Of a stretch of 64,000 nt of DNA, positions 1 to 8,184 are shown piece by piece. How positions within the stretch are numbered: position 1 is the stretch's first letter; each line of letters starts with the position of its first letter. Made by a program: the position numbers and the translations under genes. The notes under the pieces are model-generated. The model worked only from the letters and a program-made list of their open reading frames with translations, searched no databases and had not been told where the DNA came from. The stretch spans positions 372,001 to 436,000 of the forward strand of contig NZ_JALJXV010000003.1 in assembly GCF_024170285.1 (NCBI RefSeq), read 5' to 3'. The DNA comes from Natronocella acetinitrilica. Lineage in GTDB: Bacteria; Pseudomonadota; Gammaproteobacteria; Nitrococcales; Aquisalimonadaceae.

Positions 1-121
1 AGTCGGACCACTCCGGATGCAGGCCCAGGCGGTAGCGCAGCGACTCACCCTCCTGGCCGACGTGCAGTACGAAGGCCGCGCGCTGCGCGTCCTCGATCAC
101 CAGGTGCGCCAGAGTCGCCAT
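1..121 (-). CDS. Hypothetical protein, N-terminal 40 codons only (runs off window start)
   Basis: An open frame starts at an ATG (119-121) preceded by a strong AGGAGG and continues to the window edge. The visible protein begins MATLAHLVIEDAQ and contains HVGQEGESLRYRLG. No family is recognised. Upstream lies a minus-strand promoter (TCGACA, 16 bp, TAATAT) that overlaps a perfect 17-bp palindrome, so the gene is probably controlled by a dimeric repressor. The rest of the gene lies outside the window. Confidence 0.6.
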   Translation of the reverse strand, partial: MATLAHLVIEDAQRAAFVLHVGQEGESLRYRLGLHPEWSD

Positions 122-169
122 GTCATCCTCCTGCTGAAACCCTCGTCCGTGCCGGATGAGGTAGCGTGT

Positions 170-208
170 TATTCATTGAATGAATATTATCACTTTTCGG
201 CTGGCTGT
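170..208 (-). promoter_or_regulatory. Promoter with overlapping perfect palindrome (putative operator)
   Basis: TATTCATTGAATGAATA (170-186) is a perfect palindrome around one central G. On the minus strand TAATAT (184-189) is a good -10 with TCGACA 16 bp upstream. The palindrome covers the 3' side of the -10, a usual place for a repressor site. It may serve the leftward gene; the rightward AbiE-like pair starts about 80 bp away and could also be affected. Confidence 0.5.
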
Positions 209-263
209 CGAGTCCGATATATCCTCCACCATGTTAAAATAGTGGAAACAAAAAGGGGGTCGC

Positions 264-1121
264 ATGGCTGGAGGCGAGAGTGTGGGGTCGGTGGAGCGCG
301 GGCTGCTGCAGTCCCGGCTGCTTTGTGCGATCTTCGACCACGCGGTTGCAGGCGACCTGGCGCTAAAGGGCGGGATGGCGATGCACGCCGTGCTTGGCAG
401 CGAGCGCACCACCAAGGACATCGATTTCGCCCACGCCGAGGGCGCGCCGCCCGAGCGGGTGCGCCGGGCGGTCGAGCGGGGCATCAGTGAGGCGCTTTCA
501 TCCGGGCTGCTCGAGGATGTGCGGGTCACCGCGCCGAAGCAGACCGACACCACCAACCGCTGGAAGATCAACGGCCGCGCAGCGGGCTCGCATGTGCAGC
601 TCACCATCGAGATGAAGCGACATCCGCTGCCCGAGGGGCACATTATCCGCAGGCAGTACCTGCCGCCGGTTGGTGCCGGGGCGACGCCGACACTGGTCGA
701 GAGCTATGACGCGATCGCCATGGCCGCGGCGAAGACCGCCGCGCTGCTCTCGGAGAACCGCTCCGCACCCCGCGATCTCTACGACCTTGCGCTCCTGGTC
801 GAGCTTCGCGTCGACCCGCCGGTCGCGCTCCTTGCGAACGCCGGCGTCGAGGCGCTCTCGCGCATGCAGGCCAACCTCTGGCAGAAGCTCGAGGGCATGG
901 ACTACCCGCGCTTTTGCGCCGAGGTGCTCGACTTCCTGCCGCGGGAGACGGCGGCACGCTTTGACGAGGAGCGCTTCGAGGGCATGCGCCTTGCCGTTGG
1001 CGAGGCGCTTGAGGGCTGGCTGGGTGCTGCGGCGCTGCGCGCGAGGGGAGAGCGCTTGCAGCGCGCGGCAGGGGCGGTAGACTCACCGAAGGCAGATGGC
1101 GCGCAGTTGGGGGCAGGGTAA
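264..1121 (+). CDS. AbiEii-like nucleotidyltransferase toxin (type IV TA family)
   Basis: 285 aa. Residues ~33-55 carry the family signature LKGGMAMHAV followed by TTKDIDF, matching the GG(T/M)A...(S/T)xDID active-site strand of the AbiEii/AbiGii nucleotidyltransferases; the acidic pair should bind metal. KTAALLSENRSAPRDLYDLALL fits the conserved RDxYDL helix. In known systems the enzyme transfers nucleotides to tRNA acceptor ends and is countered by AbiEi. An AGGGGG Shine-Dalgarno precedes the ATG. The stop overlaps the ATG of the next gene (TAATG), implying coupling. The toxin gene comes first, opposite to the usual abiEi-abiEii order. Toxicity is inferred from family only. Confidence 0.75.
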   Translation: MAGGESVGSVERGLLQSRLLCAIFDHAVAGDLALKGGMAMHAVLGSERTTKDIDFAHAEGAPPERVRRAVERGISEALSSGLLEDVRVTAPKQTDTTNRWKINGRAAGSHVQLTIEMKRHPLPEGHIIRRQYLPPVGAGATPTLVESYDAIAMAAAKTAALLSENRSAPRDLYDLALLVELRVDPPVALLANAGVEALSRMQANLWQKLEGMDYPRFCAEVLDFLPRETAARFDEERFEGMRLAVGEALEGWLGAAALRARGERLQRAAGAVDSPKADGAQLGAG

Positions 1122-1834
1122 TGGCAGGGCGTCAGGACCGGGACCATGCGGCGGCGCGCGAGCGGCTCAAGGCCGAGGACGCGCCGCGGCTTGTCGATGC
1201 CGAGCGCCTCGCGGGCCTGCTCGAGACCGCCACTGCGCCCCGGGTGCCGCGCCTCTCGGCACTGCTGGCAACACTGATCCGGCGTGGCGATCTGCTGCCA
1301 GGCGATGGCAGGCACTGCATCAACGCCCACGCAAGGCCGGCGGTGCGCGCAGAGGAGGTGCTCGCCGCCCACCGCCCGGAAGCGGTCGTGAGCCTCGGGC
1401 GGGTGCTCGGTGAGTTCGGGGTGCTCAATAACCCCTCGCTGGTGGTGAGTGCCATCGTACCTGGCACGCCGTCTGGTGAGCGCACGCGCCCGGGCCCGGA
1501 GGTGCGCCTTGAGCTGCCGGTGGCCCGGGTCGATCTCTGGACGATGCCTGCCGCCCTGCTTGCGGCAGGGAGCCCGGCGGATAGCCGCATTGACGACCGC
1601 CCCTACGCGTGCGCAACGCCCGAGCGGGCGCTGGTCGACTGGCTGTATCTCTCAGGCGGCGAGACGCCGGCAATCACGCCCCTGCCCTGGGACCACGACC
1701 TCGAGGATCTCGATCACGCCCGATTGGCGCGGCTCGCCGAGGCGGTGGGTGTCACCGGTGCGCTTGAGGCACTCATCCGCCGCGGCAGCCGCCGCGATCT
1801 TGATGACACCGAGGAGCTTCGCTTCGGACTCTAG
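1121..1834 (+). CDS. AbiEi-like antitoxin/regulator
   Basis: 237 aa, translationally coupled to the upstream AbiEii-like gene by a one-base overlap. The N-terminal third (RLVDAERLAGLLE... SALLATLIRRGDLLPG) resembles the winged-helix of AbiEi proteins. The C-terminal half contains ATPERALVDWLYL, the typical ATPEKAL(L/V)D-LYL signature of the AbiEi C-terminal domain. In the family this protein represses the operon and counters the nucleotidyltransferase without stable complex formation. The gene order (antitoxin second) is unusual. Confidence 0.75.
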   Translation: MAGRQDRDHAAARERLKAEDAPRLVDAERLAGLLETATAPRVPRLSALLATLIRRGDLLPGDGRHCINAHARPAVRAEEVLAAHRPEAVVSLGRVLGEFGVLNNPSLVVSAIVPGTPSGERTRPGPEVRLELPVARVDLWTMPAALLAAGSPADSRIDDRPYACATPERALVDWLYLSGGETPAITPLPWDHDLEDLDHARLARLAEAVGVTGALEALIRRGSRRDLDDTEELRFGL

Positions 1835-1864
1835 CCGCGGGGGAGGGTGGAGCGGGGCAGGGCG

Positions 1865-2128
1865 CTAGACGCCCGGCTCCTCGCCAGCCGACGGTGCTGC
1901 ATCGGCACCCTCGATCCCAAGTCCCTCCAGCGCCCGGGTCACCTGCTCGATCCGCGCCACACAGGCCTCGTAGGCCTCGGTGCCGGCCTTCACCAGCGGT
2001 AGCAGCTGATCGACATCGGGCTCGCGCATCTCGCGCATCGCCTGCACGGCGCCCTTCAGCCGCCCGAGGTGCTGCACGTAGGCATCGGCCGGGCCGGGGA
2101 TCTGCTCGACAGGGGTCTGCTCAGTCAT
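1865..2128 (-). CDS. xseB: Exonuclease VII small subunit
   Basis: 87 aa, close to the usual 75-85 aa of XseB. It is mostly helical and acidic, with VQHLGRLKGAVQAMREMREPDVDQLLPLVKAGTEAYEACVARIEQVTRALE matching the small-subunit coiled hairpin (shown here by its flanks: VQHLGRLKGAV and ACVARIEQV). Its ATG lies inside the end of xseA with an 8-bp overlap, so translation is coupled. In the complex several XseB chains bind one XseA and control its nuclease activity on single-stranded DNA. A co-encoded exonuclease VII pair on an accessory element is notable. Confidence 0.7.
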   Translation of the reverse strand: MTEQTPVEQIPGPADAYVQHLGRLKGAVQAMREMREPDVDQLLPLVKAGTEAYEACVARIEQVTRALEGLGIEGADAAPSAGEEPGV

Positions 2129-3692
2129 GGTGACACTCCTCCTCAAGGGGTTCGATGCGCTCGACCCGGGCGTGGATGACGCCATCGGTGACGCGAAGCG
2201 CAAGGGGTTGATCGGATCGAACAGCTGTCGCACTCCGCACGACTCTCCCGTCCTCGCCCCGGGCGATGGCGTAGCCCTGGCCGAGAATGCGGTGCGGGTT
2301 GTAGGCAAAAAGGGTCTGCATGTGGCCTTTCGCATCGGCGCGGGCGCGCTCGAGGAGCTGCGCCGGGAGCGTGCGAAGCGCGGCCTGCTCGGCGTTGACC
2401 GCCTCGCGGGCGCCGGCAGCATGACGCAGTGCCTGCTCCCGAAGGGCGCTACGGGACTGATCGATCACGATCCGGGCCGTGTGGGCGTGGCCCACAGCCG
2501 TCTGCCTGAGTGCCGTGACCGCCTTCTCGGCGGCGGCCTGAGCGGCCACCACCTGGCCGCGGGCAAGGCGCTCGAGCAGAAGGGCCGCCTGGCGTGCCTC
2601 GCGGGCATTGCCGATGATGCACCCGGCGATATGGCTTGCCACCATCGAGGGGGTGGGCAGGCGCACGCAGGCAAGCTCATCGAGTAGCGTCACGTCGCGC
2701 TCATGGCCGATGCCAACGATCACCGGCACCGGCATGCGGCAGAGTGCGCGGGCGATGGCGTAGTCGTTCAGCGCATAGAGCCCGGCCTTGTCACCGCCAC
2801 CGCGAATCAGCACCACGGCATCGAGCTTCGCGCGCCCGGTCGTGAGCGCGGTGCGCACCTGCTCGAGTGCCGCCGAGACCGACACGCTCGCCTGGTCGCC
2901 CTGGAACTGCGCATCGAGGTAGGTGAACTGGCAAAGCCCGTGGGCGGCGAGCTGGTCAGCCTGGGTGCGAAAGTCGCCGAGGCCGGCAGCACCCCCCGGG
3001 GCGATCACCGCCACGCGCAGGAAGTCCTGCGGCGCCACCTGGGAGCGGTTCGCCTCAAGCAGCCCCTCGGCCTTCAGGCTCGCGCGGATGGCGGCGAGCT
3101 TCGCCTCCATGTCGCCCAGCGTGAAGCGCGGGTCGATGTCCTCGATCGAGAGCGACAGGCCAAAGCGGGGGTGGATCTCGACCCGGGCGTGCACCAGGAG
3201 CTTCACACCGGCTGCGATCGCCTGCCCGGTGGCTTTGGCGAAGGCGCTGATGATGCCAGCGCGCGAGCGCCACACCGAGGCCCGCGCCTTGGCGGCCTCC
3301 CGCCCATCAGCGCCATAGTCGACGAGCTCGAGATAGGTATGGCCACCACGGGCCTCGCTCACCGCCGTGACCTCGGCACGCACCCAGACCGGGGCGCCGT
3401 GGGCGGCGCGCACCGTGCCCGAGACGGCATCAAGCAGATCGGAGAGCGAGACGCCGGGGGCAGGCTCCTGATCAGCACCCGGTGCGTCGGAGGCGGGCCG
3501 CTCATCGTGCCGTGCGAAGGAAGGCGCTACCGCAGCAGCCGAGGAGCCGCCGGGCAGCCAGCGGGAGAAAGCCGCCGCATCGATCTCCGGGGGGACGAAC
3601 CAGCTCTTTCTGCTGCCATCAAAGCGCGCACCGAGTGCCTTGGCAGCGTCCTTCTCCGCGAAGGGCACGTTGAGATAGGTTGGGGATGCCAT
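2121..3692 (-). CDS. xseA: Exonuclease VII large subunit with N-terminal DUF5710 domain
   Basis: 523 aa. Residues ~3-45 (TYLNVPFAEKDAAKALGAR ... WFVPP) match the DUF5710 domain found in plasmid and phage DNA enzymes. An OB-fold follows (~65-175) and then the XseA catalytic domain with LIRGGGDKAGLYALND, VGIGHERDVTLLDELA and RLPTPSMVA, the counterparts of the family's GRGGGS, GHExD and PTPSAAA motifs. Exonuclease VII degrades single-stranded DNA from both ends to oligonucleotides. The ATG at 3692 is chosen because AGG sits 5 bp upstream; a GTG at 3698 overlaps that site. A TTGACA-17-TATGAT promoter lies upstream. Fusion of DUF5710 to XseA is unlike the chromosomal enzyme. Confidence 0.8.
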   Translation of the reverse strand: MASPTYLNVPFAEKDAAKALGARFDGSRKSWFVPPEIDAAAFSRWLPGGSSAAAVAPSFARHDERPASDAPGADQEPAPGVSLSDLLDAVSGTVRAAHGAPVWVRAEVTAVSEARGGHTYLELVDYGADGREAAKARASVWRSRAGIISAFAKATGQAIAAGVKLLVHARVEIHPRFGLSLSIEDIDPRFTLGDMEAKLAAIRASLKAEGLLEANRSQVAPQDFLRVAVIAPGGAAGLGDFRTQADQLAAHGLCQFTYLDAQFQGDQASVSVSAALEQVRTALTTGRAKLDAVVLIRGGGDKAGLYALNDYAIARALCRMPVPVIVGIGHERDVTLLDELACVRLPTPSMVASHIAGCIIGNAREARQAALLLERLARGQVVAAQAAAEKAVTALRQTAVGHAHTARIVIDQSRSALREQALRHAAGAREAVNAEQAALRTLPAQLLERARADAKGHMQTLFAYNPHRILGQGYAIARGEDGRVVRSATAVRSDQPLALRVTDGVIHARVERIEPLEEECHHD

Positions 3693-3716
3693 GATCACCT
3701 CATCAATTTGAGGACA

Positions 3717-3745
3717 ATCATAGCGGGATAATTAATAAATGTCAA
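3717..3745 (-). promoter_or_regulatory. Sigma70-type promoter for xseA-xseB
   Basis: On the minus strand TTGACA (3740-3745) and TATGAT (3717-3722) are 17 bp apart in an AT-rich island of about 40 bp. Confidence 0.6.
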
Positions 3746-3792
3746 TTTAAATAAAGCCAGGCACCACCGTGACGGATGCCTGGCAGGCAGGC

Positions 3793-5736
3793 CTAGTCGA
3801 GGAAGCTCATCTGCACGCAGGACGCCCTGGCCCGGTCGTCCTTCCCCGCCTGCGCCCCGGCAGGCGAAGGCCTGGCGCTCGCCGTCGGGGCGTCCTTGTC
3901 GGCCTTGCTGCCGGCCGCGGGGGCCGCGGGGGCCGCGGGGGCCGCGGGGGCCGCAGGTGCCGCCTCGCGCACCGGGGCGCCTGCCGGAGGCTCGGCGGGG
4001 GTGTCCGCCCCGGCGTCATGATCACCCCCATGGTCGACCCCGTCATCCTCGCCAAGGCGTGCGCCGCGCTCAAGCGCGTCGGCGAACTCAAAGGCGCGCT
4101 TGCTGACGCTCACGCCGGCGTTCTCGCACTCGCGCAGGTAGATGTTGAGCGCCTGCATGGTGAGCGCGCCGATGCTCGAGGCGCCGTTGTAGCGGGTCAC
4201 GTCGTGGTAGGCCTCGTAGAACTCGACGCCGTGGCGGTGGGAGTCGAGATCGCTCTCGCGGTGGCAGTACTCGTGGGCAAGCAGGGTGATCAGCGCGCAC
4301 ATGCCGTCATAGCCACGGCCGGCGAGCGCCAGCTGCTCGCGGTTGATCGCGATATAGCGCCGACCGTCGGTCCAGGCGTTGTTGCACTCCGACTCGCCGG
4401 GCTCGATGCGCCGCTGGGGGATGCGCTCATCGTGCACCCGCCAGAACAGGGAGGGGAAGCGCTGTGAGGCCTTGCGAAGCGCGTGGAGCGCAACACGCTC
4501 CTGCTTGCCGAGCTTGCTGACCGGGATGATCCGGGAGTGATCGCTCACAAGATCCGCGTAGTGCTCGAAGGGCGTGTAACTGCCGCGAAACCGGGCATAG
4601 GTGCTGCCGTAACGATCGTCCGTGTACGTGGAGACCCGCGCCAGCAGCGCCTGGAGCTCCTCGCCGCTCTCGACATGGAAGCGCTCGAGCGTGGTCGGGC
4701 AGAGCACGAAGGCGAGCTTGTCCTTGTGTACGCGCTCGCCGCGCCGCGAGCCTGCCTCCGGGGCGACGGTGAAGATGCTCCTGCGTGCGAAGCTCTCAAG
4801 CTTGTGGTGACGGCCGGTGACATCGGTGATGATCTTCTGATCGGCGGCGTCCGACCAGCTCAACTCGCCATCGACCAGGCGCGAGGCGACATAGCCGCGC
4901 TCGCTATCGGTGAGCGGCGCCTGCTTGGTCTTCGTGCGCTCGGTGCTTGCCGAGCGCACCACGGCCTGGATGCGCTTCCACGCCTCGCAGCGGCTCACCA
5001 GGATGTCGTTTCGCGCCACGTTGACCTGAAGCGGCACCTTGCTCACCACCACGCCACCGGTGCCGTAGCTCCAGCTTGAGTACTTGCGCACCAGCACGCC
5101 CAGGTGGTAAACGGCAAGATCACCCGAGTCGCGCAGACGGATGTAGGCGTCGTCGGTCTCGAAGTCCCACTTCTCGTCCGCCGGACTCTTGCTCACGGTC
5201 TCGCCGTTTAGCACCACGGGGATGCGCACGTAGGTGCAGAGGGCGCGCAACTCGCGCAGCACCTCCTCGCGCTGGGAGGGGAGCATCGGCTCGTAGAGCG
5301 TGCCGTCGATCCGGCAGCCGGCCTGAACGGGCAGGTCGCGCTTTAGCGTGTACTTGAGGCCGCGGCGCTTGATGTCGACATCCATCTCGAAAGCGGCCGT
5401 GCGCCAGACCGTGGAGGCGAACGCCCAGGCCTGGGCGCGGCCAAGGCCGAACTTGCCGTAGGTGCGATGATCCTCCTCACTCGGCCCGTGATCGAAGCCG
5501 AGCTTCTCGAACCACTCCATGATCTCCTCGATGCGCGAGAAGCCCATGCCGTTGTCGCGCACGGTGAAGCCGTCGGTGGCGAGGTCGATCTCCACCGATT
5601 CGGCACCGGCGTCAACGGAGTTCATGATGTACTCAAGCAGCGCCTTGCCAAGCGTACCGGCCTGGGAGTAGATCGAGTGGTAGATCAGCATCGAGCCTGC
5701 GCTGATCTCGCGCTCCTCGCTGGCATGCTTGCCCAT
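3793..5736 (-). CDS. GHKL ATPase fused to a zincin-type metalloprotease domain
   Basis: 647 aa from the ATG at 5736 (AGGAG 6 bp upstream; another ATG at 5760 would add 8 residues). The N-terminal ATPase shows the Bergerat fold motifs: EYIMNSVDAGA (N-box, ~35-45), DNGMG (~61-65) and YGKFGLGRA (~93-101), as in HSP90/MutL/rIIA-type proteins. Around residue 485 LLAHEYCHRESD...HGVEFYEAYHD is an HExxH zinc site with a downstream H/E, in a SprT/minigluzincin-like setting. The tail (~570-640) is Ala/Pro-rich low complexity encoded by a 9-bp tandem repeat and ends in MSFLD. An ATP-driven clamp coupled to a peptidase is the obvious model; the substrate is unknown. Confidence 0.65.
   Translation of the reverse strand: MGKHASEEREISAGSMLIYHSIYSQAGTLGKALLEYIMNSVDAGAESVEIDLATDGFTVRDNGMGFSRIEEIMEWFEKLGFDHGPSEEDHRTYGKFGLGRAQAWAFASTVWRTAAFEMDVDIKRRGLKYTLKRDLPVQAGCRIDGTLYEPMLPSQREEVLRELRALCTYVRIPVVLNGETVSKSPADEKWDFETDDAYIRLRDSGDLAVYHLGVLVRKYSSWSYGTGGVVVSKVPLQVNVARNDILVSRCEAWKRIQAVVRSASTERTKTKQAPLTDSERGYVASRLVDGELSWSDAADQKIITDVTGRHHKLESFARRSIFTVAPEAGSRRGERVHKDKLAFVLCPTTLERFHVESGEELQALLARVSTYTDDRYGSTYARFRGSYTPFEHYADLVSDHSRIIPVSKLGKQERVALHALRKASQRFPSLFWRVHDERIPQRRIEPGESECNNAWTDGRRYIAINREQLALAGRGYDGMCALITLLAHEYCHRESDLDSHRHGVEFYEAYHDVTRYNGASSIGALTMQALNIYLRECENAGVSVSKRAFEFADALERGARLGEDDGVDHGGDHDAGADTPAEPPAGAPVREAAPAAPAAPAAPAAPAAGSKADKDAPTASARPSPAGAQAGKDDRARASCVQMSFLD
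3912..3954. repeat. Tandem 9-bp repeat encoding Ala/Pro tail
   Basis: About 4.5 copies of a GGGGGCCGC unit lie inside the ATPase-zincin gene and encode a repeating AAP stretch. Such a tract is prone to length variation by slippage in multiples of three codons, which would keep the frame. Confidence 0.8.
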
Positions 5737-5924
5737 GGGGTTCTCCTGATTGTTGGACATGATTCCTACCCTTCATTCTACCCTGGTTGGCGCTCGTGCG
5801 CTGCGCCGGGTCAGTCCTGTGATACATTTCTCATAAATTAATTTGACCGTGGCTGCCCGGAGGTGGAATACTCCGCGCACTGGCACACAACCCGTGCCCC
5901 CTACCCACTGGAGAGAGCCCGACC

Positions 5925-6401
5925 ATGACCGCCGCCCAGGGTGTCGCCTATCGCCGAGGCCGCCTGCATATTCCTGCCGATCTCACCGATCGCGGACCTG
6001 ACGCCGTTGCCCGCTTTCTGGCCCAGGTGCCGGTCGAGGATCGCGCCCGCGCCTTCCGCGCGCTACCCCTCTCGGCGGCCGCCGCCGGCTACCTGCGACT
6101 TGATACCCGCACGCAGGTGGGACTTGTCATCGGACTCGATGCCGGCAACATGCGCTTTCTCGCCGGCCTCTCGCGCGACGAGATGCTCCTCGACATCCTC
6201 GCCGAGGCGGGTGGAGACGCGGTTGCCGCGATCGAGGCCGTGCTGCCCGCCTGGCGCCTTGAGCGCCTGCGCGAGGCCGTCGCGGCCAGGGCCGCAGAGG
6301 CGCTGGCAAAAGCACCACCGCCACGCCCCCGGCGTGTTAGCATCATGCGCGCAGCACTACGGATCTGGACGCGACGCCAGGAGGCACTTCGCCCTAGCTG
6401 A
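5925..6401 (+). CDS. Hypothetical protein, weakly MgtE-N-like helical repeats
   Basis: 158 aa, start supported by GGAGAG about 9 bp upstream. Residues ~25-100 (DAVARFLAQVPVEDRARAFR, ALPLSAAAAGYL, RDEMLLDILAE) show repeating helical hairpins with the L-x-x-(L/V)P-x-(E/D)-x-R rhythm seen in MgtE N-terminal domains. There is no membrane segment, so it would be a soluble protein. The resemblance is weak and could be compositional. A TTGACC-18-AATACT promoter (near 5842-5871) is plausible. The gene converges on and overlaps the next minus-strand gene by 8 bp. Confidence 0.5.
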   Translation: MTAAQGVAYRRGRLHIPADLTDRGPDAVARFLAQVPVEDRARAFRALPLSAAAAGYLRLDTRTQVGLVIGLDAGNMRFLAGLSRDEMLLDILAEAGGDAVAAIEAVLPAWRLERLREAVAARAAEALAKAPPPRPRRVSIMRAALRIWTRRQEALRPS

Positions 6402-6729
6402 GTGACGCTTGTCCGGAATCCTCGGGCAGGCGCGCCAGCGCGCGCTCGGCATGGACATAGGGATCGGGCAGTGAGACCGAGAGCGCCAGTGCGCGCACCG
6501 CCTCGATGCGCCGCGGCCAGCCCCTGGCAGCGGCGAGCAGACGCTCCACAGTGGCCGGCGAGACGCCGCGCGCGGGTAACGGCATCCAGCCCGAGTCGAT
6601 GCGCTCGCAGAATGCCGGGTAGCTCCGGTGGGCAATCGCCCGCAGCTGGAATTCCTGGCGATAGCGAACGGACTCTCGAGCCCCGCCCTGCTTCGCGTTC
6701 TCGCGCACAACCGCACCGATGGCACCCAT
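6394..6729 (-). CDS. Hypothetical protein
   Basis: 111 aa. The ATG at 6729 has GGGAGG 6 bp upstream and a TTGACT-16-TATAAT promoter. The protein is basic at the N-terminus (NAKQGGARESVRYRQEFQLR) and contains PARGVSPATVERLLAAARGW, which could be a helix-turn-helix-like segment. No family recognised. Its 3' end overlaps the converging gene by 8 bp. Confidence 0.6.
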   Translation of the reverse strand: MGAIGAVVRENAKQGGARESVRYRQEFQLRAIAHRSYPAFCERIDSGWMPLPARGVSPATVERLLAAARGWPRRIEAVRALALSVSLPDPYVHAERALARLPEDSGQASLS

Positions 6730-6756
6730 GGCATTCCCTCCCGTTGACTGCCTTTC

Positions 6757-6784
6757 ATTATACATTAAATTAATATAAAGTCAA
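6757..6784 (-). promoter_or_regulatory. Sigma70-type promoter
   Basis: Minus-strand TTGACT (6779-6784), 16-bp AT-rich spacer, TATAAT (6757-6762), upstream of the 111-aa gene. Confidence 0.7.
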
Positions 6785-6975
6785 TTAAAAGGCTGCCGTC
6801 CCAGAAATCCGCGCGGCGCTCGCCTTCGCACGCTCGACCGGGGGCTTGCGCGAGTTGTTGCGCGACCCCGAGAATGCCTTCTGCGCCGTGGGGCGGCCGC
6901 GCAACCCACCGGGCCGTAGCAGCCGGCCCCGCCAGCGCGACAGCTCTCGCGCTGTTCAGAGGCCACCCCCCCCGG

Positions 6976-8184
6976 CTAGCGCACCAGGTAGGGTTTGTTC
7001 ACAACCTCGGCAACATCTGGCCCCTTCATGTAGGGGCGTATCCAGATCAGCTTCCGGTCGGCCCTTCCGGCGCCGTGGGCCTGGTTGCGCCAGTGCCCCC
7101 GGACCATGAATCGAGTGGTCGGCGCGCTGCCGGAGGCTCTTTTGCCATCCCCACTCGCCGCGCCGCGCTCGATGACGATCGGGCTGACCGACGCGCCGAT
7201 CTCACTGTAGTCGAGTGCCGTGTGACGACTCGCCTCCTTGCGATAGAGGCGCTTCTTGCGCCCGGAGGTCGCGGCCGCGGCCTTCTCCTCGAGCGCCTGG
7301 CGCTGAGCGCGCCGCGGCGTGAGCTCCGCCTCCTCGGAGGAGAGGTAGAGCAGGGTATTCATGACCATGCGAAAGAAGAGCAGTCCGTCGGTGTAGAAGA
7401 GCGAATCATCCGTGTAAGGCTCGACATTCAGCTCGTCGTCGAGGCTGTAACCGCCGTGGGGTGCTGTCCGGCCAATCTTGTCCCACTCGGTGCGAAGCGA
7501 CTGCTCGAGCGTCCAGTCGTCCGGGAGGTAGATCTGGCGCTTGGCCATCATGTAACCCTTGGACGGGGGTCTGGCATGCCAGGCGAGAATCATGAGGCTT
7601 CTGCCGGGCAGATCCGCCGTGCCTGGCAGCATGGTGAGCTCGGCGGTGACCGGGGCGCTGTAGTCGAGCTCCCTGAAGTGCATGGCGCGCCGCCCCTCGC
7701 GCCCCTGGAGGTTGTGCAGGGCGTCGATCGCAGCCGGGGAGGTGAAGACCATCTGAAAAGACGGGTAGGGCACCTGGATCAGCTCAGCGCGCATGTTCAC
7801 CTCGGTGTTGGCGAGGTGCTCGGAGAGGTTGTCACTCACATAGAAGGTCTTCTTGCCGGAGAGGGCGAAGTTAAGGTAGGCGTGGTACTCGTAGTTTGCC
7901 GAGAGCAGCATCTGTCCCAGCATGGGGTCGTGCTTGCGGGCCATCTCGATGTGGGGCCGTAATGTCTCCTTGTCCACGCCCTGCTGCGTGGCTGCGTTCT
8001 CAAGCACCTCTTCGATGAGCGCGTCGCAGCAGGCGCTGAAGCGGCTCGGGTAGTCATCGATCGATTTGATGACTTCAGGCGGCTCCGCCTGTCCGGCAAG
8101 CTCGGCTGCGTCCTGCTCGGCGAACGTGACCACGGCCGGGCGCACGCGCTGGAGGAACTCGTAGTAGGTCGGCGGCAGGCTCAT
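6976..8184 (-). CDS. AcrVA2-like protein (putative anti-CRISPR family member)
   Basis: 402 aa. The C-terminal end has MVRGHWRNQAHG...RKLIWIRPYMKGP...KPYLV, the arrangement (RRGHWHGYWQGTG...W-x-P) that closes Moraxella AcrVA2 and its many relatives on phages and plasmids. The middle holds IYLPDDW and FFRMVMNTLLYLSSEEAEL, which also line up in order with AcrVA2's LPDW and LLWLCVAEP segments. AcrVA2 acts on Cas12a biosynthesis by targeting the nascent N-terminus and mRNA; most relatives have no tested role. GAGGA lies upstream of the ATG. Identification is by remembered motifs; function in this host is inference. Confidence 0.5.
   Translation of the reverse strand: MSLPPTYYEFLQRVRPAVVTFAEQDAAELAGQAEPPEVIKSIDDYPSRFSACCDALIEEVLENAATQQGVDKETLRPHIEMARKHDPMLGQMLLSANYEYHAYLNFALSGKKTFYVSDNLSEHLANTEVNMRAELIQVPYPSFQMVFTSPAAIDALHNLQGREGRRAMHFRELDYSAPVTAELTMLPGTADLPGRSLMILAWHARPPSKGYMMAKRQIYLPDDWTLEQSLRTEWDKIGRTAPHGGYSLDDELNVEPYTDDSLFYTDGLLFFRMVMNTLLYLSSEEAELTPRRAQRQALEEKAAAATSGRKKRLYRKEASRHTALDYSEIGASVSPIVIERGAASGDGKRASGSAPTTRFMVRGHWRNQAHGAGRADRKLIWIRPYMKGPDVAEVVNKPYLVR

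Noticed and set aside
3912-3954. Possible short CRISPR-like array
   Set aside because: Contiguous 9-bp tandem units without spacers, in frame within a coding tail.
6874-7962. 362-aa plus-strand open frame
   Set aside because: Antisense to the AcrVA2-like gene and has no ribosome site.
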